A stretch of 64,000 bases of DNA, from contig PHBX01000002.1 in assembly GCA_002842045.1 (NCBI GenBank), positions 124,001 to 188,000 on the forward strand, given 5' to 3'. This DNA comes from Chloroflexi bacterium HGW-Chloroflexi-3. Its GTDB lineage: Bacteria; Chloroflexota; Anaerolineae; Anaerolineales; Anaerolineaceae. The position numbers and the translations under genes are program-made. Each line of letters begins with the position of its first letter. Positions within the stretch are counted from its first letter, which is position 1. Below, piece by piece: positions 52,635-60,655 of this stretch. A model generated the notes under the pieces. That model made no database searches. It was not told the DNA's origin and saw only the letters and a program-made list of their open reading frames with translations.

Positions 52635-53591
52635 ATGTTTAGAGCATTATTCATTTTTCTATCGAAGGCATTTTGGGCACAAAAATTAATCATGAATTGG
52701 AAATTTGCATGGCATGTTGCCTCAAGATTTATTGCCGGTATCAATATTATCGACGCAATTAAAGTGATTAAGAATTTAAATGACCAGGGATTAAATGTTA
52801 CGGTAGATCATTTGGGTGAGAACGCAATAACTGTTGAGGACACATTAGCAGCTACAAAGGAGGTAATTGACTTATTAGAAGCTATTAATAGTCAAGAGGT
52901 TCAAGCGAATGTTTCAATTAAATTAACACAATTAGGGTTGAATATTGACAAAGATTTATGTAAATCCAACCTTCAAAATATTATAGAACATGCTAAAAAA
53001 ATGCAGAATTTTGTACGAATCGATATGGAAGATAGTTCAATAACCCAAGAAACATTAGATGTAGTCTATTGGTTGAAGCAGACATATTCTGGAGTTGGCA
53101 CAGTTATTCAAAGCTATTTGTATCGAAGCGAAAAAGACGTAGTGAATTTAACGAACGAATGTATTCCTATACGTATGGTCAAAGGAGCGTACAAAGAGCC
53201 TGCACAAGTAGCTTTTCCTAAAAAGAATGATGTGGATGATAACTTTGATCACCTAACAAAAATTTGTCTGGATAAAATTAGATGTTGTAATTATCCTGAA
53301 ATTAGTAATGATGGTAGATTTCCCCCATTAATTGCTATTGCTTCTCACGATGAATTGCGGATCGAAAATGCTATTCATTATGCAAATACTAAGGATCTTT
53401 CCCAAAAAACATATGAAATTCAAATGCTTTATGGAATTCGTCGAGATTTACAAAAGAAGTATTCGGAGCAAGGCTATCCTGTTCGAGTCTATGTTCCGTA
53501 TGGAACACATTGGTATCCTTATTTCATGAGAAGATTGGCAGAGCGACCAGCTAATGTCTGGTTTTTCTTTTCAAATTTTTTTAGAAAGTGA
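52635..53591 (+). CDS. Proline dehydrogenase
   Basis: FAD-dependent oxidation of proline to pyrroline-5-carboxylate. The 318-residue protein is the monofunctional short form with RMVKGAYKEP (FAD/substrate region), ASHDE, and the C-terminal signature YGIRRDLQKKY with YVPYGTHWYPYFMRRLAERP (first half YVPYGTHWYP, second FMRRLAERP). The start at 52635 is chosen because GAGG stands five bases before it. A partner P5C dehydrogenase is not in the window. Electrons probably enter the quinone pool that feeds the bd oxidase. Confidence 0.93.
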   Translation: MFRALFIFLSKAFWAQKLIMNWKFAWHVASRFIAGINIIDAIKVIKNLNDQGLNVTVDHLGENAITVEDTLAATKEVIDLLEAINSQEVQANVSIKLTQLGLNIDKDLCKSNLQNIIEHAKKMQNFVRIDMEDSSITQETLDVVYWLKQTYSGVGTVIQSYLYRSEKDVVNLTNECIPIRMVKGAYKEPAQVAFPKKNDVDDNFDHLTKICLDKIRCCNYPEISNDGRFPPLIAIASHDELRIENAIHYANTKDLSQKTYEIQMLYGIRRDLQKKYSEQGYPVRVYVPYGTHWYPYFMRRLAERPANVWFFFSNFFRK

Positions 53592-53728
53592 GAAACATCC
53601 ATTTAACGAATTTTTTGTTCCTAAATGCTGGTATGATACTAGTTTGGTAATTAAGTTTAGTTTCCAAGCAAGCAGCTCATCAATTGAAGTTAATTTGAAA
53701 TTTGAAAATATTTTGAAAGTTATAAATT

Positions 53729-54613
53729 TTGGAAGAATATAAAGTTTACAAAGAAATCAGGGAATGTGTCAAAATTAGATTAATCTTTTTCTCTATAATT
53801 GGTTATGCCATTGGAGCAGGATTAGTTTCATATATTGGAAGAATTATTAACCCTCAAATATTTTGGTTAGGGTTGATTGTCGTCATACTTTTTAGGCTTA
53901 TTACAGATTCATTATCCTGTTTTTTCAATTTAAGTGAGATTTACAATAGGAAGAAATTACCAAAATTAACCCTGCTCAGGAATAGCTTCCTTATTCTGTC
54001 TTTATCTTTATTGACAATTGGTGCCATTCTTTCTGTGAATTTGTATTCAATAACAGAGTTACGTTTTGTGCTTTGGGTGTTTTTAGGAATTTTCTTCACT
54101 ATTCTTATTTTATCTGCGATTCCTCCCTTCTTTTTAAATAAAAAAGGTTATGGAGATTTTCTAAATACAATCAGTGTAGTTGCATTAGCACCGTCATTCG
54201 CATGTATATTGCAAATAAATGAACTTCATAGAACATTATTTTTAATCACTTTTCCTGTTTTTTTTCTCTTAATGGCTTATTTTCTGGCTCAATCTTTGGA
54301 AAATTATTTTGAGGATATTAAGAATCAAAATCATACCCTTATGACTGTATTGGGTTGGAAATTAGGCATGCGAATCCACAATTATTTTATACTATTGACT
54401 TATCTACTATATGGATTAGGTTCTTTATTTGGGTTATCTGGAATTTTGACATTGCCTGCCTGGTTCTCACTTCCTATAGCTGGGATACAATTTTGGGAAA
54501 TGTGGCGAATTGGAGAAGGATACAAACCCAGGTGGAAGCTATTAAAACTATCTTCTTTGGGTTCAATCAGTGTTTTAGCATACTTTTTAATTTTTATATT
54601 ATGGTTGAGGTAA
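53729..54613 (+). CDS. UbiA-superfamily-like integral membrane protein
   Basis: 294 residues with about eight or nine membrane helices. The segment NYFEDIKNQNHTLMTVLG (about residues 191-208) resembles the second Asp-rich motif of UbiA prenyltransferases (DxxxD with a following LG). The expected first motif, near TDSLSCFFNLSEIYN (about residue 59), lacks the normal NDXXDXXXD acids. So it is a divergent or degenerate member, and an enzymatic role is unproven. The start is TTG at 53729 with only a weak Shine-Dalgarno; the 137 bases before it hold a -10-like GGTATGAT at 53630. It runs to four bases before moeA1. Confidence 0.6.
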   Translation: MEEYKVYKEIRECVKIRLIFFSIIGYAIGAGLVSYIGRIINPQIFWLGLIVVILFRLITDSLSCFFNLSEIYNRKKLPKLTLLRNSFLILSLSLLTIGAILSVNLYSITELRFVLWVFLGIFFTILILSAIPPFFLNKKGYGDFLNTISVVALAPSFACILQINELHRTLFLITFPVFFLLMAYFLAQSLENYFEDIKNQNHTLMTVLGWKLGMRIHNYFILLTYLLYGLGSLFGLSGILTLPAWFSLPIAGIQFWEMWRIGEGYKPRWKLLKLSSLGSISVLAYFLIFILWLR

Positions 54614-54616
54614 AGA

Positions 54617-55858
54617 ATGCCCGAATTTTTGGAATTATTAACTCCTGAAGTAGGTATTAGTAAATTATTACAACACATAGAATTGGTAGTTTTTCGTTCT
54701 GAAAATATCAGAACAGAAAAAGGATTGAACAGAGTTTTAGCAAGAAATATCAAATCAGATGAAGATATTCCAGCATTTACCAGAAGTACTGTCGATGGTT
54801 TTGCTGTGAATAGTAAAGACACATTTGGTGCGTCGGATGTTTTGCCAGCGTTTTTTGAAGTGCTTAGTGAAATTCAAATGGGAAAACCTGCAAACATCCA
54901 AATTAATAAAGGACAAGCTTGTTTAATCCATACTGGTGGCATGTTACCAGCCGGTGCGGATGCAGTGGTAATGGTTGAAAATACTCAATATTCCAATTCA
55001 AAAGAGATTGAAGTCTATAAAGCAGTTCCTACTGGCGAGAATGTAATTCTTAAAGGCGAAGATGTCATGAAAGGAGATCTTGTGCTTCAGAAGGGAACAA
55101 AGATCCGGGCGAGTGAGATTGGTGCGCTCATGGCTCTTGGCATTACGGAAATTGAGGTATTTGACTTGCCGAAAGTTGGGATTTTGTCGACAGGCGATGA
55201 AATTATCCCACCACATCTACGACCTGAACTTGGTCAAATAAGAGATATTAATTCGTATTCTTTGAGTGCTATTGTAGAAAAATTTGGAGGATTTCCGAAA
55301 TGTTATCCAATTATACAAGATGACAAATCTAAGTTACTCAATAGTCTTAGAATCGCACATGAAGAAAATGATCTGGTTATTGTTACTGCCGGATCTTCAG
55401 CAAGTGTTCGAGACCTGACCGCTGATGCAATCAATGAATTAGGATCTCCTGGTGTGTTGGTGCATGGGATCAATGTGAGGCCAGGAAAACCAACGATATT
55501 AGCCTATGCGAACGGAAAACCCATTATTGGGCTTCCAGGAAATCCGGTGAGTGCATTTGTCATTGCGCATCTACTTTTACGTCGGATCTTGCCAAAATTA
55601 CGAGGAGAGTTAAAAACAATTGAAACTCAGACAATGAAAGGGATGGTAACAATAAACATATCTTCTGCAGCAGGTAGAGAGGATTGGGTGCCTGTCCGCT
55701 TGCTTGAGGAAGAAAAAAATGGATTGAAATTGGTCGAACCTATTTTTTACAAAAGCAATTTAATTTTTTCTCTTATTAACACCATAGGACTGGCAAGAAT
55801 TGCACCAGATGTTACGGGGATTGAAGCAAATTCTGAAGTTGAAATCATATTAATTTAA
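54617..55858 (+). CDS. moeA: Molybdopterin molybdenumtransferase MoeA (copy 1)
   Basis: MoeA inserts molybdenum into adenylylated molybdopterin. The 413-residue protein has the domain order of MoeA: N-terminal DIPAFTRSTVDGFAVNS, GMLPAGADAVVMVE, the MogA-like domain with LSTGDEI and TAGSSAS, and GLPGNPVSAFV. The C-terminal beta-barrel is complete. GAGGTAAAG precedes the ATG. A second moeA with an additional domain follows after ten bases. Enzymes using the cofactor are not in this window. Confidence 0.93.
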   Translation: MPEFLELLTPEVGISKLLQHIELVVFRSENIRTEKGLNRVLARNIKSDEDIPAFTRSTVDGFAVNSKDTFGASDVLPAFFEVLSEIQMGKPANIQINKGQACLIHTGGMLPAGADAVVMVENTQYSNSKEIEVYKAVPTGENVILKGEDVMKGDLVLQKGTKIRASEIGALMALGITEIEVFDLPKVGILSTGDEIIPPHLRPELGQIRDINSYSLSAIVEKFGGFPKCYPIIQDDKSKLLNSLRIAHEENDLVIVTAGSSASVRDLTADAINELGSPGVLVHGINVRPGKPTILAYANGKPIIGLPGNPVSAFVIAHLLLRRILPKLRGELKTIETQTMKGMVTINISSAAGREDWVPVRLLEEEKNGLKLVEPIFYKSNLIFSLINTIGLARIAPDVTGIEANSEVEIILI

Positions 55859-55868
55859 GGATTCTCAC

Positions 55869-57827
55869 ATGACTATATATTTACATGACATACCCTTACA
55901 AGATGCACAGAAACGATTTTATGAAGCTTTAGATAAATTTAAATTGCGAGGTTTTTTAAATACCGAAATATTAGAACTTAATGAGAATCTCGTTGGGAGA
56001 GTTCTGGCAAGACCCATATGGGCAAAGATTTCTTCCCCTCATTATCATGCATCAGCTATGGATGGTTTTGCAATCAAATCAGTGGATATCCAGAATGCCA
56101 GCCCAACTCGTCCAATTTTACTGCGCATAGATGAACAAGCAATTTATGTCGATACAGGTGATCCAATTCCTGATTGGGCAAATTGTGTGATGCCAATCGA
56201 AAATACGGAAGCAATAAACACAAATGATGAAATCGTCTCCAATAAAAGAAATCCTTATGCGATCAGAGTTCGAAATTCATTAACACCCTGGTCACATATC
56301 AGACCCATGGGTGAGGATATCGTCGCTACAGAACTCGTTTTACCAGCGAATCGATTATTAATTCCGGTTGATCTAGGTGCTATCGCTGCATGTGGACAAA
56401 CTCACGTCGAAGTAGTTAAAAAACCAGTTGTCTCAATTTTACCTACGGGGACTGAATTGGTTCGGGTAGGTGACGAGATCAAAAGAGGGGACATCATTGA
56501 ATATAATTCGATTGTTTTGGCTGCACAAATAAGTAGTTGGGGCGGGGACGCGATTCGTTTTCCAATTACAAAAGATAATTTTGAAGATCTTTGTACCCAG
56601 GTTTTGTTTGCTGCAGAACGCTCAGACTTAATCCTCATAAATGCAGGATCTTCGGCTGGATCAGAAGATTTTTCATCAAAAGTCATAGAGAAACTGGGTG
56701 AATTGTATGTTCATGGGGTGGCTGTTCGACCTGGACATCCGGTAATTCTTGGGATGATATTTACTGAAAATGGTAAAAAGGTTCCAATAATTGGCGTTCC
56801 TGGTTATCCAGTTTCAGCTGCTCTGACTGGGGAGATTTTTGTCAAACCACTTATCCATGAATGGATTGGAAAGAATGATCAGGACCAGGAGACGATTGAA
56901 GCAGAATTAACTCGAAAAATTACGTCACCAGCTGGTGATGATGATTATGTCAGGGTTGTTACTGCAAAAGTGGGAGAAAGAATTTTAGCAGCGCCACTTT
57001 CGCGAGGAGCAGGAGTCATTACATCAATGGTAAGGTCGGATGGATATGCGATTGTTCCGAGGGGAATTCAAGGGAAAGAAGCTGGGGATAAAATAACCGT
57101 CATTCTTAATAAAAATAAAAGTGTCATCGATGAAACTTTACTTGTTATTGGCTCTCATGATCTCACATTGGATTTATTAGCCGAGCACCTGTCCTTAAGA
57201 GGAAAGCGTCTAGTTTCTGCCAACGTCGGAAGTTTGGGTGGTTTAATTTCACTTAATCGGGAAGAAGCGCACTTTTCAGGTTCCCATCTATTTGATCCAA
57301 CAAATGCTACATTTAATAAAAGTTATGTCGAAAAGTATGTTAAAAACTTCAATGCAGTGATAATTCCCTGGGTATATCGAGAACAAGGATTAATCATTCA
57401 AAAGGGGAATCCAAAAAAAATAACATCTTTGGAAGATCTAAAACGCTCAGATGTTAGATACATAAATAGACAAAGAGGGGCAGGAACCAGAATATTATTG
57501 GATTATTACTTAGACAAAATGGGAATTGATATTTCACTTATCCATGGTTATGAAGAAGAAGAATTCACACACTTGAACGTTGCTGCAGCGATTAAGTCCC
57601 TCAGAGCAGATACTGGATTGGGTATTACCGCTGCAGCACGGGCTTTAGATTTAGATTTTGTTCCACTATTTAAAGAAAGATACGACTTAATTGTGCCAGA
57701 AAAAATTTATGAATCTGAAATTTTCAAACCTGTATTATTGGCTATGAACGATGATGAATTTCGATCGCGTGTACAATCTTTAGACGGTTACGATGTATCA
57801 TGTATGGGTACTGAATTGATACAATAG
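55869..57827 (+). CDS. moeA: MoeA fused to a periplasmic-binding-like (PBP) domain
   Basis: 652 residues. The MoeA part (1 to about 405) shows YHASAMDGFAIKS, PTGTELVRVGD, NAGSSAGSED and GVPGYPVSAAL. The C-terminal part (about 420-652) is a PBP-like domain, beginning VIGSHDLTLDLLAEHL, with RGAGTRILLDYYLD and ADTGLGITAAARAL, resembling substrate-binding domains of molybdate- or molybdopterin-related regulators. It lacks a signal peptide, so it acts in the cytosol. The PBP part could present molybdate or sense the cofactor; this is inference. It is tandem to moeA1. Confidence 0.92.
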   Translation: MTIYLHDIPLQDAQKRFYEALDKFKLRGFLNTEILELNENLVGRVLARPIWAKISSPHYHASAMDGFAIKSVDIQNASPTRPILLRIDEQAIYVDTGDPIPDWANCVMPIENTEAINTNDEIVSNKRNPYAIRVRNSLTPWSHIRPMGEDIVATELVLPANRLLIPVDLGAIAACGQTHVEVVKKPVVSILPTGTELVRVGDEIKRGDIIEYNSIVLAAQISSWGGDAIRFPITKDNFEDLCTQVLFAAERSDLILINAGSSAGSEDFSSKVIEKLGELYVHGVAVRPGHPVILGMIFTENGKKVPIIGVPGYPVSAALTGEIFVKPLIHEWIGKNDQDQETIEAELTRKITSPAGDDDYVRVVTAKVGERILAAPLSRGAGVITSMVRSDGYAIVPRGIQGKEAGDKITVILNKNKSVIDETLLVIGSHDLTLDLLAEHLSLRGKRLVSANVGSLGGLISLNREEAHFSGSHLFDPTNATFNKSYVEKYVKNFNAVIIPWVYREQGLIIQKGNPKKITSLEDLKRSDVRYINRQRGAGTRILLDYYLDKMGIDISLIHGYEEEEFTHLNVAAAIKSLRADTGLGITAAARALDLDFVPLFKERYDLIVPEKIYESEIFKPVLLAMNDDEFRSRVQSLDGYDVSCMGTELIQ

Positions 57828-57849
57828 CTATACAATACTAGGAGGATTT

Positions 57850-58305
57850 ATGATTGAGAAAAATGTCAAAGCACCTGATTTTGAATTGTTAGATGAAAAC
57901 GGAATCAACCATAAACTTAGTGATTATTTGGGTAAACCTGTTTTATTATTTTTTTATCCGAAAGATGATACGCCTGGATGCACAACAGAAGCCTGTGAAT
58001 TTCGCGATGATTATGACCAATATGATAAAAGCGGGGTAATTATTTTGGGAGTGAGCCCAGACACACCAAAATCACATAAAAAATTTAAAGATAAATATAA
58101 TTTACCTTTTACTTTACTGTCTGATGAAGATCATCATGTTTGCGAAATGTATGGTGTTTGGGGGAAAAAATCAATGTATGGAAGAGAATACTATGGAGTG
58201 ATGAGAACATCATTTTTAATTAAAGCTGATGGAAACCTGGTAGAAATATTTGAAAATGTGAAGCCCAAAGGCCACAGTCAACAAGTTTTATCAGCTTTAG
58301 AATGA
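57850..58305 (+). CDS. bcp: Thioredoxin-dependent peroxiredoxin (BCP/PrxQ)
   Basis: Thiol peroxidase. Peroxidatic Cys44 and resolving Cys49 are in TPGCTTEAC, the PrxQ spacing, and Arg in VMRTSFLI completes the active site. The length of 151 residues is standard. CTAGGAGG precedes the ATG. It ends at a bidirectional terminator against the Rrf2 regulator gene, and follows the moeA genes by 22 bases. Confidence 0.95.
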   Translation: MIEKNVKAPDFELLDENGINHKLSDYLGKPVLLFFYPKDDTPGCTTEACEFRDDYDQYDKSGVIILGVSPDTPKSHKKFKDKYNLPFTLLSDEDHHVCEMYGVWGKKSMYGREYYGVMRTSFLIKADGNLVEIFENVKPKGHSQQVLSALE

Positions 58306-58306
58306 T

Positions 58307-58349
58307 AAAAAAAAAGGACGAGGTTACACTGAACCCTCGAGCATTTTTT
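58307..58349. terminator. Bidirectional terminator between bcp and the Rrf2 gene
   Basis: Stem CGAGG (58319-58323) with CCTCG (58335-58339), extended by TT/AA with a bulge. It is flanked by nine A on the left and six T on the right, so it works for both converging transcripts. Confidence 0.8.
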
Positions 58350-58360
58350 AAATATTTACA

Positions 58361-58798
58361 TTATTTCCTGGATTTGAGCAGTTCAGAAGCTAGTTCCCGT
58401 TTAGCCAAAATATCCAAATTTATTCCTCCCAGGAAGTTTACAATTTGATCCTGCATTGTTGACCACATGGTTTGAGCTGTGCAATTTTCAACATTTTGAC
58501 ACACATCATTTTCGGAAATACAAGCATTGAGACAAATTTTCCCTTCTAATGATTCAGCGATGGATAATACTGAAATATCCTCAGCAGGGTGACTTAATTT
58601 TATTCCACCTCGCGGACCTGGAGAAGCTTTAATTAACCCAGCTTGCATCAATGAATGTCCAATCTGGTGGAGGAAGGGAAGAGGAATATCCAGTATTTCA
58701 GAAAGTTTTGCAGTTGGAATTGGTTTGCCTTCGTTCTCCTTTGCCAGTGCAACCATTAATTGAATACCGTAATCTAATTTACGACTAATACGAAACAT
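58361..58798 (-). CDS. Rrf2-family transcriptional regulator with four cysteines
   Basis: 145 residues: a winged-helix DNA-binding domain (RKLDYGIQLMVALAKE, SPGPRGGIKL) and a linker carrying Cys89, Cys93, Cys100 and Cys106. Rrf2 proteins such as IscR, NsrR and RsrR bind Fe-S clusters through such cysteines and sense cluster status, NO or redox state. Which signal applies here is open. GAGGTGAGAA precedes the ATG. It is divergent from a cytochrome c gene, and a 7-6-7 inverted repeat upstream is a likely operator. Confidence 0.88.
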   Translation of the reverse strand: MFRISRKLDYGIQLMVALAKENEGKPIPTAKLSEILDIPLPFLHQIGHSLMQAGLIKASPGPRGGIKLSHPAEDISVLSIAESLEGKICLNACISENDVCQNVENCTAQTMWSTMQDQIVNFLGGINLDILAKRELASELLKSRK

Positions 58799-58830
58799 TT
58801 CTCACCTCTAATAATTATTCTACCTTTAAA

Positions 58831-58850
58831 GATAATTGAGATTAATTATC
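58831..58850. promoter_or_regulatory. Inverted repeat between the Rrf2 regulator and cytochrome c
   Basis: GATAATT (58831-58837), six bases, AATTATC (58844-58850). It lies 33 bases upstream of the Rrf2 ATG, in the position of its promoter, so autoregulation is plausible. Confidence 0.45.
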
Positions 58851-58932
58851 AATGAAAGTGACAAATATCATCAGATTTATTGTTCATTAACATAATAAAT
58901 TACATTTATAAGGTTATGTATAGTGGCACAGG

Positions 58933-58960
58933 TTGATTTCTGAAATAATCGACTTATAAT
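58933..58960 (+). promoter_or_regulatory. Promoter of the cytochrome c gene
   Basis: TTGATT (58933-58938), 16 bases, TATAAT (58955-58960), followed by a leader of about 30 bases with AAGGAGG before the ATG. Confidence 0.65.
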
Positions 58961-58996
58961 AGCAATATAAATTAGTTCACCCACAAGGAGGAATGA

Positions 58997-59410
58997 ATGA
59001 AAAAATCTTTATCAATGGTGGTCGCCATTTTGGTTTTTAGTGCATTGGTTTTAAGTGCCTGTGGAGGTAATTCATCCGCAGATACCCCAAATATCCCCGC
59101 AGAATATGCTGGAAAAACCAATCCTTTAGGAAGCGATGCAGCTACCGCCGGAAAGGCGATCTTTGATATTCAATGCGCATCATGTCATGGAGAAAGTGGA
59201 CAAGGTGACGGTCCCGCTGGTAAGGCGTTAACACCACCAGCAGCAAACCTTGCTGAAAGTAATGCAAAGTATGGAGACGATTATTTGTACTACAGAGTGG
59301 CAGAAGGTGGTACGATGGATCCTTACAATTCTTCAATGCCTCCCTTCAAGAATGTTCTTTCTGAAGACGAAATCTGGCAGGTAGTTGCACACATAAACAC
59401 ATTTAAATAA
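58997..59410 (+). CDS. Lipoprotein mono-haem cytochrome c
   Basis: 137 residues. The signal peptide ends in the lipobox LSAC, with lipidated Cys22. Haem binding is through CASCH near residue 55, and the axial Met is probably in NSSMPPFK near the C-terminus. This layout, a membrane-tethered cytochrome with a DEIWQVVAHI end helix, matches small electron donors to oxidases. It stands upstream of the caa3 operon and probably feeds CoxB's CuA site. A strong terminator follows. Confidence 0.92.
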   Translation: MKKSLSMVVAILVFSALVLSACGGNSSADTPNIPAEYAGKTNPLGSDAATAGKAIFDIQCASCHGESGQGDGPAGKALTPPAANLAESNAKYGDDYLYYRVAEGGTMDPYNSSMPPFKNVLSEDEIWQVVAHINTFK

Positions 59411-59428
59411 TAATAATCACGAAGAATC

Positions 59429-59460
59429 AAAAAAACACGAGAGTCATCTCGTGTTTTTTT
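59429..59460 (+). terminator. Rho-independent terminator after cytochrome c
   Basis: CACGAGA (59436-59442) pairs with TCTCGTG (59447-59453) around GTCA. Seven A and seven T extend the stem on the outside. Confidence 0.93.
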
Positions 59461-59472
59461 GTTAAATCTTAG

Positions 59473-59478
59473 TAGAAT
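59473..59478 (+). promoter_or_regulatory. -10 with leaderless geometry before the LuxR-type regulator
   Basis: TAGAAT ends six bases before the ATG at 59485. No Shine-Dalgarno is present, and the upstream terminator isolates the gene from cytochrome c. Confidence 0.42.
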
Positions 59479-59484
59479 TGATAT

Positions 59485-60132
59485 ATGAAAAATGAAAAAA
59501 GTATAAGAATATTTTTAATTGACAATCACGCCCTTTTCCGGAAAGGTTTAAAAGCGATCCTGGCAGACGTCTCAAATTTCAAGATTGTTGGTGACGCGTC
59601 TAGCTATCACGAAGCAGAAACAATTCTACAAGAAAATCCAGTAGATATGGTTTTGTTTGATACTGATTTTTACATAATTAAAAATAATGAATTTTCAGAA
59701 AACATTCTGAAAAATAATCTCACCAAAAAAGTTGTTGCATTGACCTTTGCAAAATCCAGATTGGAATTCTTAAATGCAATTAAATCCGGTATTCATGGGT
59801 ATATTTTAAAGGATGAAGAAATTGATTACTTAATTGATTGTATTTATAAAATTCATGCAGGTCGTTTCATTGTATCAGAATCAATGGTCGAAAAACTTGT
59901 GAAATTATTGATTGAAAAAAGTGAATTTCCTATAAACTTAATAATTTCTGATAGAGAACTAGAAGTACTAAGCCTAATACAAAATGGTTATTCAAACAGT
60001 CAAATAGGCAAACATTTGTTTTTGTCTGAAAATACTATCAAAACGCATATTAAGCATATCTACAAAAAAATGTCAGTTTCAAACCGAAAAGAAGCAATTG
60101 AGAAGGGAATTTTGTGGGGAATATTAAAATAA
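59485..60132 (+). CDS. NarL/LuxR-type response regulator
   Basis: 215 residues: a receiver domain (residues 7-125) with Asp13, Asn14 where a second acid is usual, phosphoacceptor Asp59 and Lys in GYILKDE, then a LuxR-type helix-turn-helix with SDRELEVLSLIQNGYSN and LFLSENTIKTHIKHIYKKM. It precedes a degenerate receiver protein and the caa3 operon, so it may control oxidase expression. No cognate kinase gene is adjacent. The sole remaining acid at the top of the pocket could still support phosphorylation. Confidence 0.9.
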   Translation: MKNEKSIRIFLIDNHALFRKGLKAILADVSNFKIVGDASSYHEAETILQENPVDMVLFDTDFYIIKNNEFSENILKNNLTKKVVALTFAKSRLEFLNAIKSGIHGYILKDEEIDYLIDCIYKIHAGRFIVSESMVEKLVKLLIEKSEFPINLIISDRELEVLSLIQNGYSNSQIGKHLFLSENTIKTHIKHIYKKMSVSNRKEAIEKGILWGILK

Positions 60133-60198
60133 GGGGATAATATTATCACCCAATAAAGGATAAGAAATCACCCGTAAACGTTTTATAAAATTCGGATA

Positions 60199-60218
60199 AA
60201 TACTATAATAATAGTATT
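60199..60218. promoter_or_regulatory. Palindrome over the -10 before the degenerate receiver and cox genes
   Basis: AATACTA (60199-60205), six bases, TAGTATT (60212-60218). TATAAT at 60204-60209 is inside it, so a dimeric regulator bound here would occlude the promoter of the downstream operon. Confidence 0.48.
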
Positions 60219-60254
60219 ATTAAGTTTGAGTTTCAGACTTTGATGGAGTAGGTA

Positions 60255-60635
60255 ATGGATCAGGAAAAAACAATTGTTTTGATAGCCTCTGCTAATTCAA
60301 TATTTCGTAATGGCATCTTGAAGATTTTATCTAAAAGAAAAGATTTTCAAAATTTAATTATTGAGCAAGCCAGTGACATAAAAGAGGTATTGAGAAAATA
60401 TTCAAAAAACAAACCCAGAGTCTTGGTTATTGACTACGATGACAAAAATATAAAGAAGAAATTATTTATGAATTCATTTTTACAAGATCAACACAATGCT
60501 CAATTGCTTCTGGTTTCATTAGAGCAAAGTGGAAATGTTGTTTTTTATGATCGGCAGGTGCTGTCTACTGATGAGGCGCACCATTGGTTACAGATTCCGT
60601 GGAATGAAAACAAATCTCTTTTAAACTCTGAATAA
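60255..60635 (+). CDS. Degenerate receiver-domain protein ahead of coxB
   Basis: 126 residues. Pairwise reading against the preceding regulator shows a shared receiver plan: IFRNG lines up with LFRKG, and VLVIDYDD with MVLFDTD. At the place of the acidic pocket it has Ala-Ser-Ala-Asn instead of Asp-Asn-His; Asp60 is kept, but the Lys site and the DNA-binding domain are missing. So it should not be phosphorylated normally and may act by protein-protein contact. It begins 20 bases before coxB, giving likely co-transcription. Confidence 0.75.
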   Translation: MDQEKTIVLIASANSIFRNGILKILSKRKDFQNLIIEQASDIKEVLRKYSKNKPRVLVIDYDDKNIKKKLFMNSFLQDQHNAQLLLVSLEQSGNVVFYDRQVLSTDEAHHWLQIPWNENKSLLNSE

Positions 60636-60655
60636 TTTATTGGAGGTAAAAATTT

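Noticed and set aside
53554..53742. 62-residue open frame between proline dehydrogenase and the UbiA-like gene
   Set aside because: Starts inside the dehydrogenase in another frame, without a Shine-Dalgarno, and runs into the next gene.
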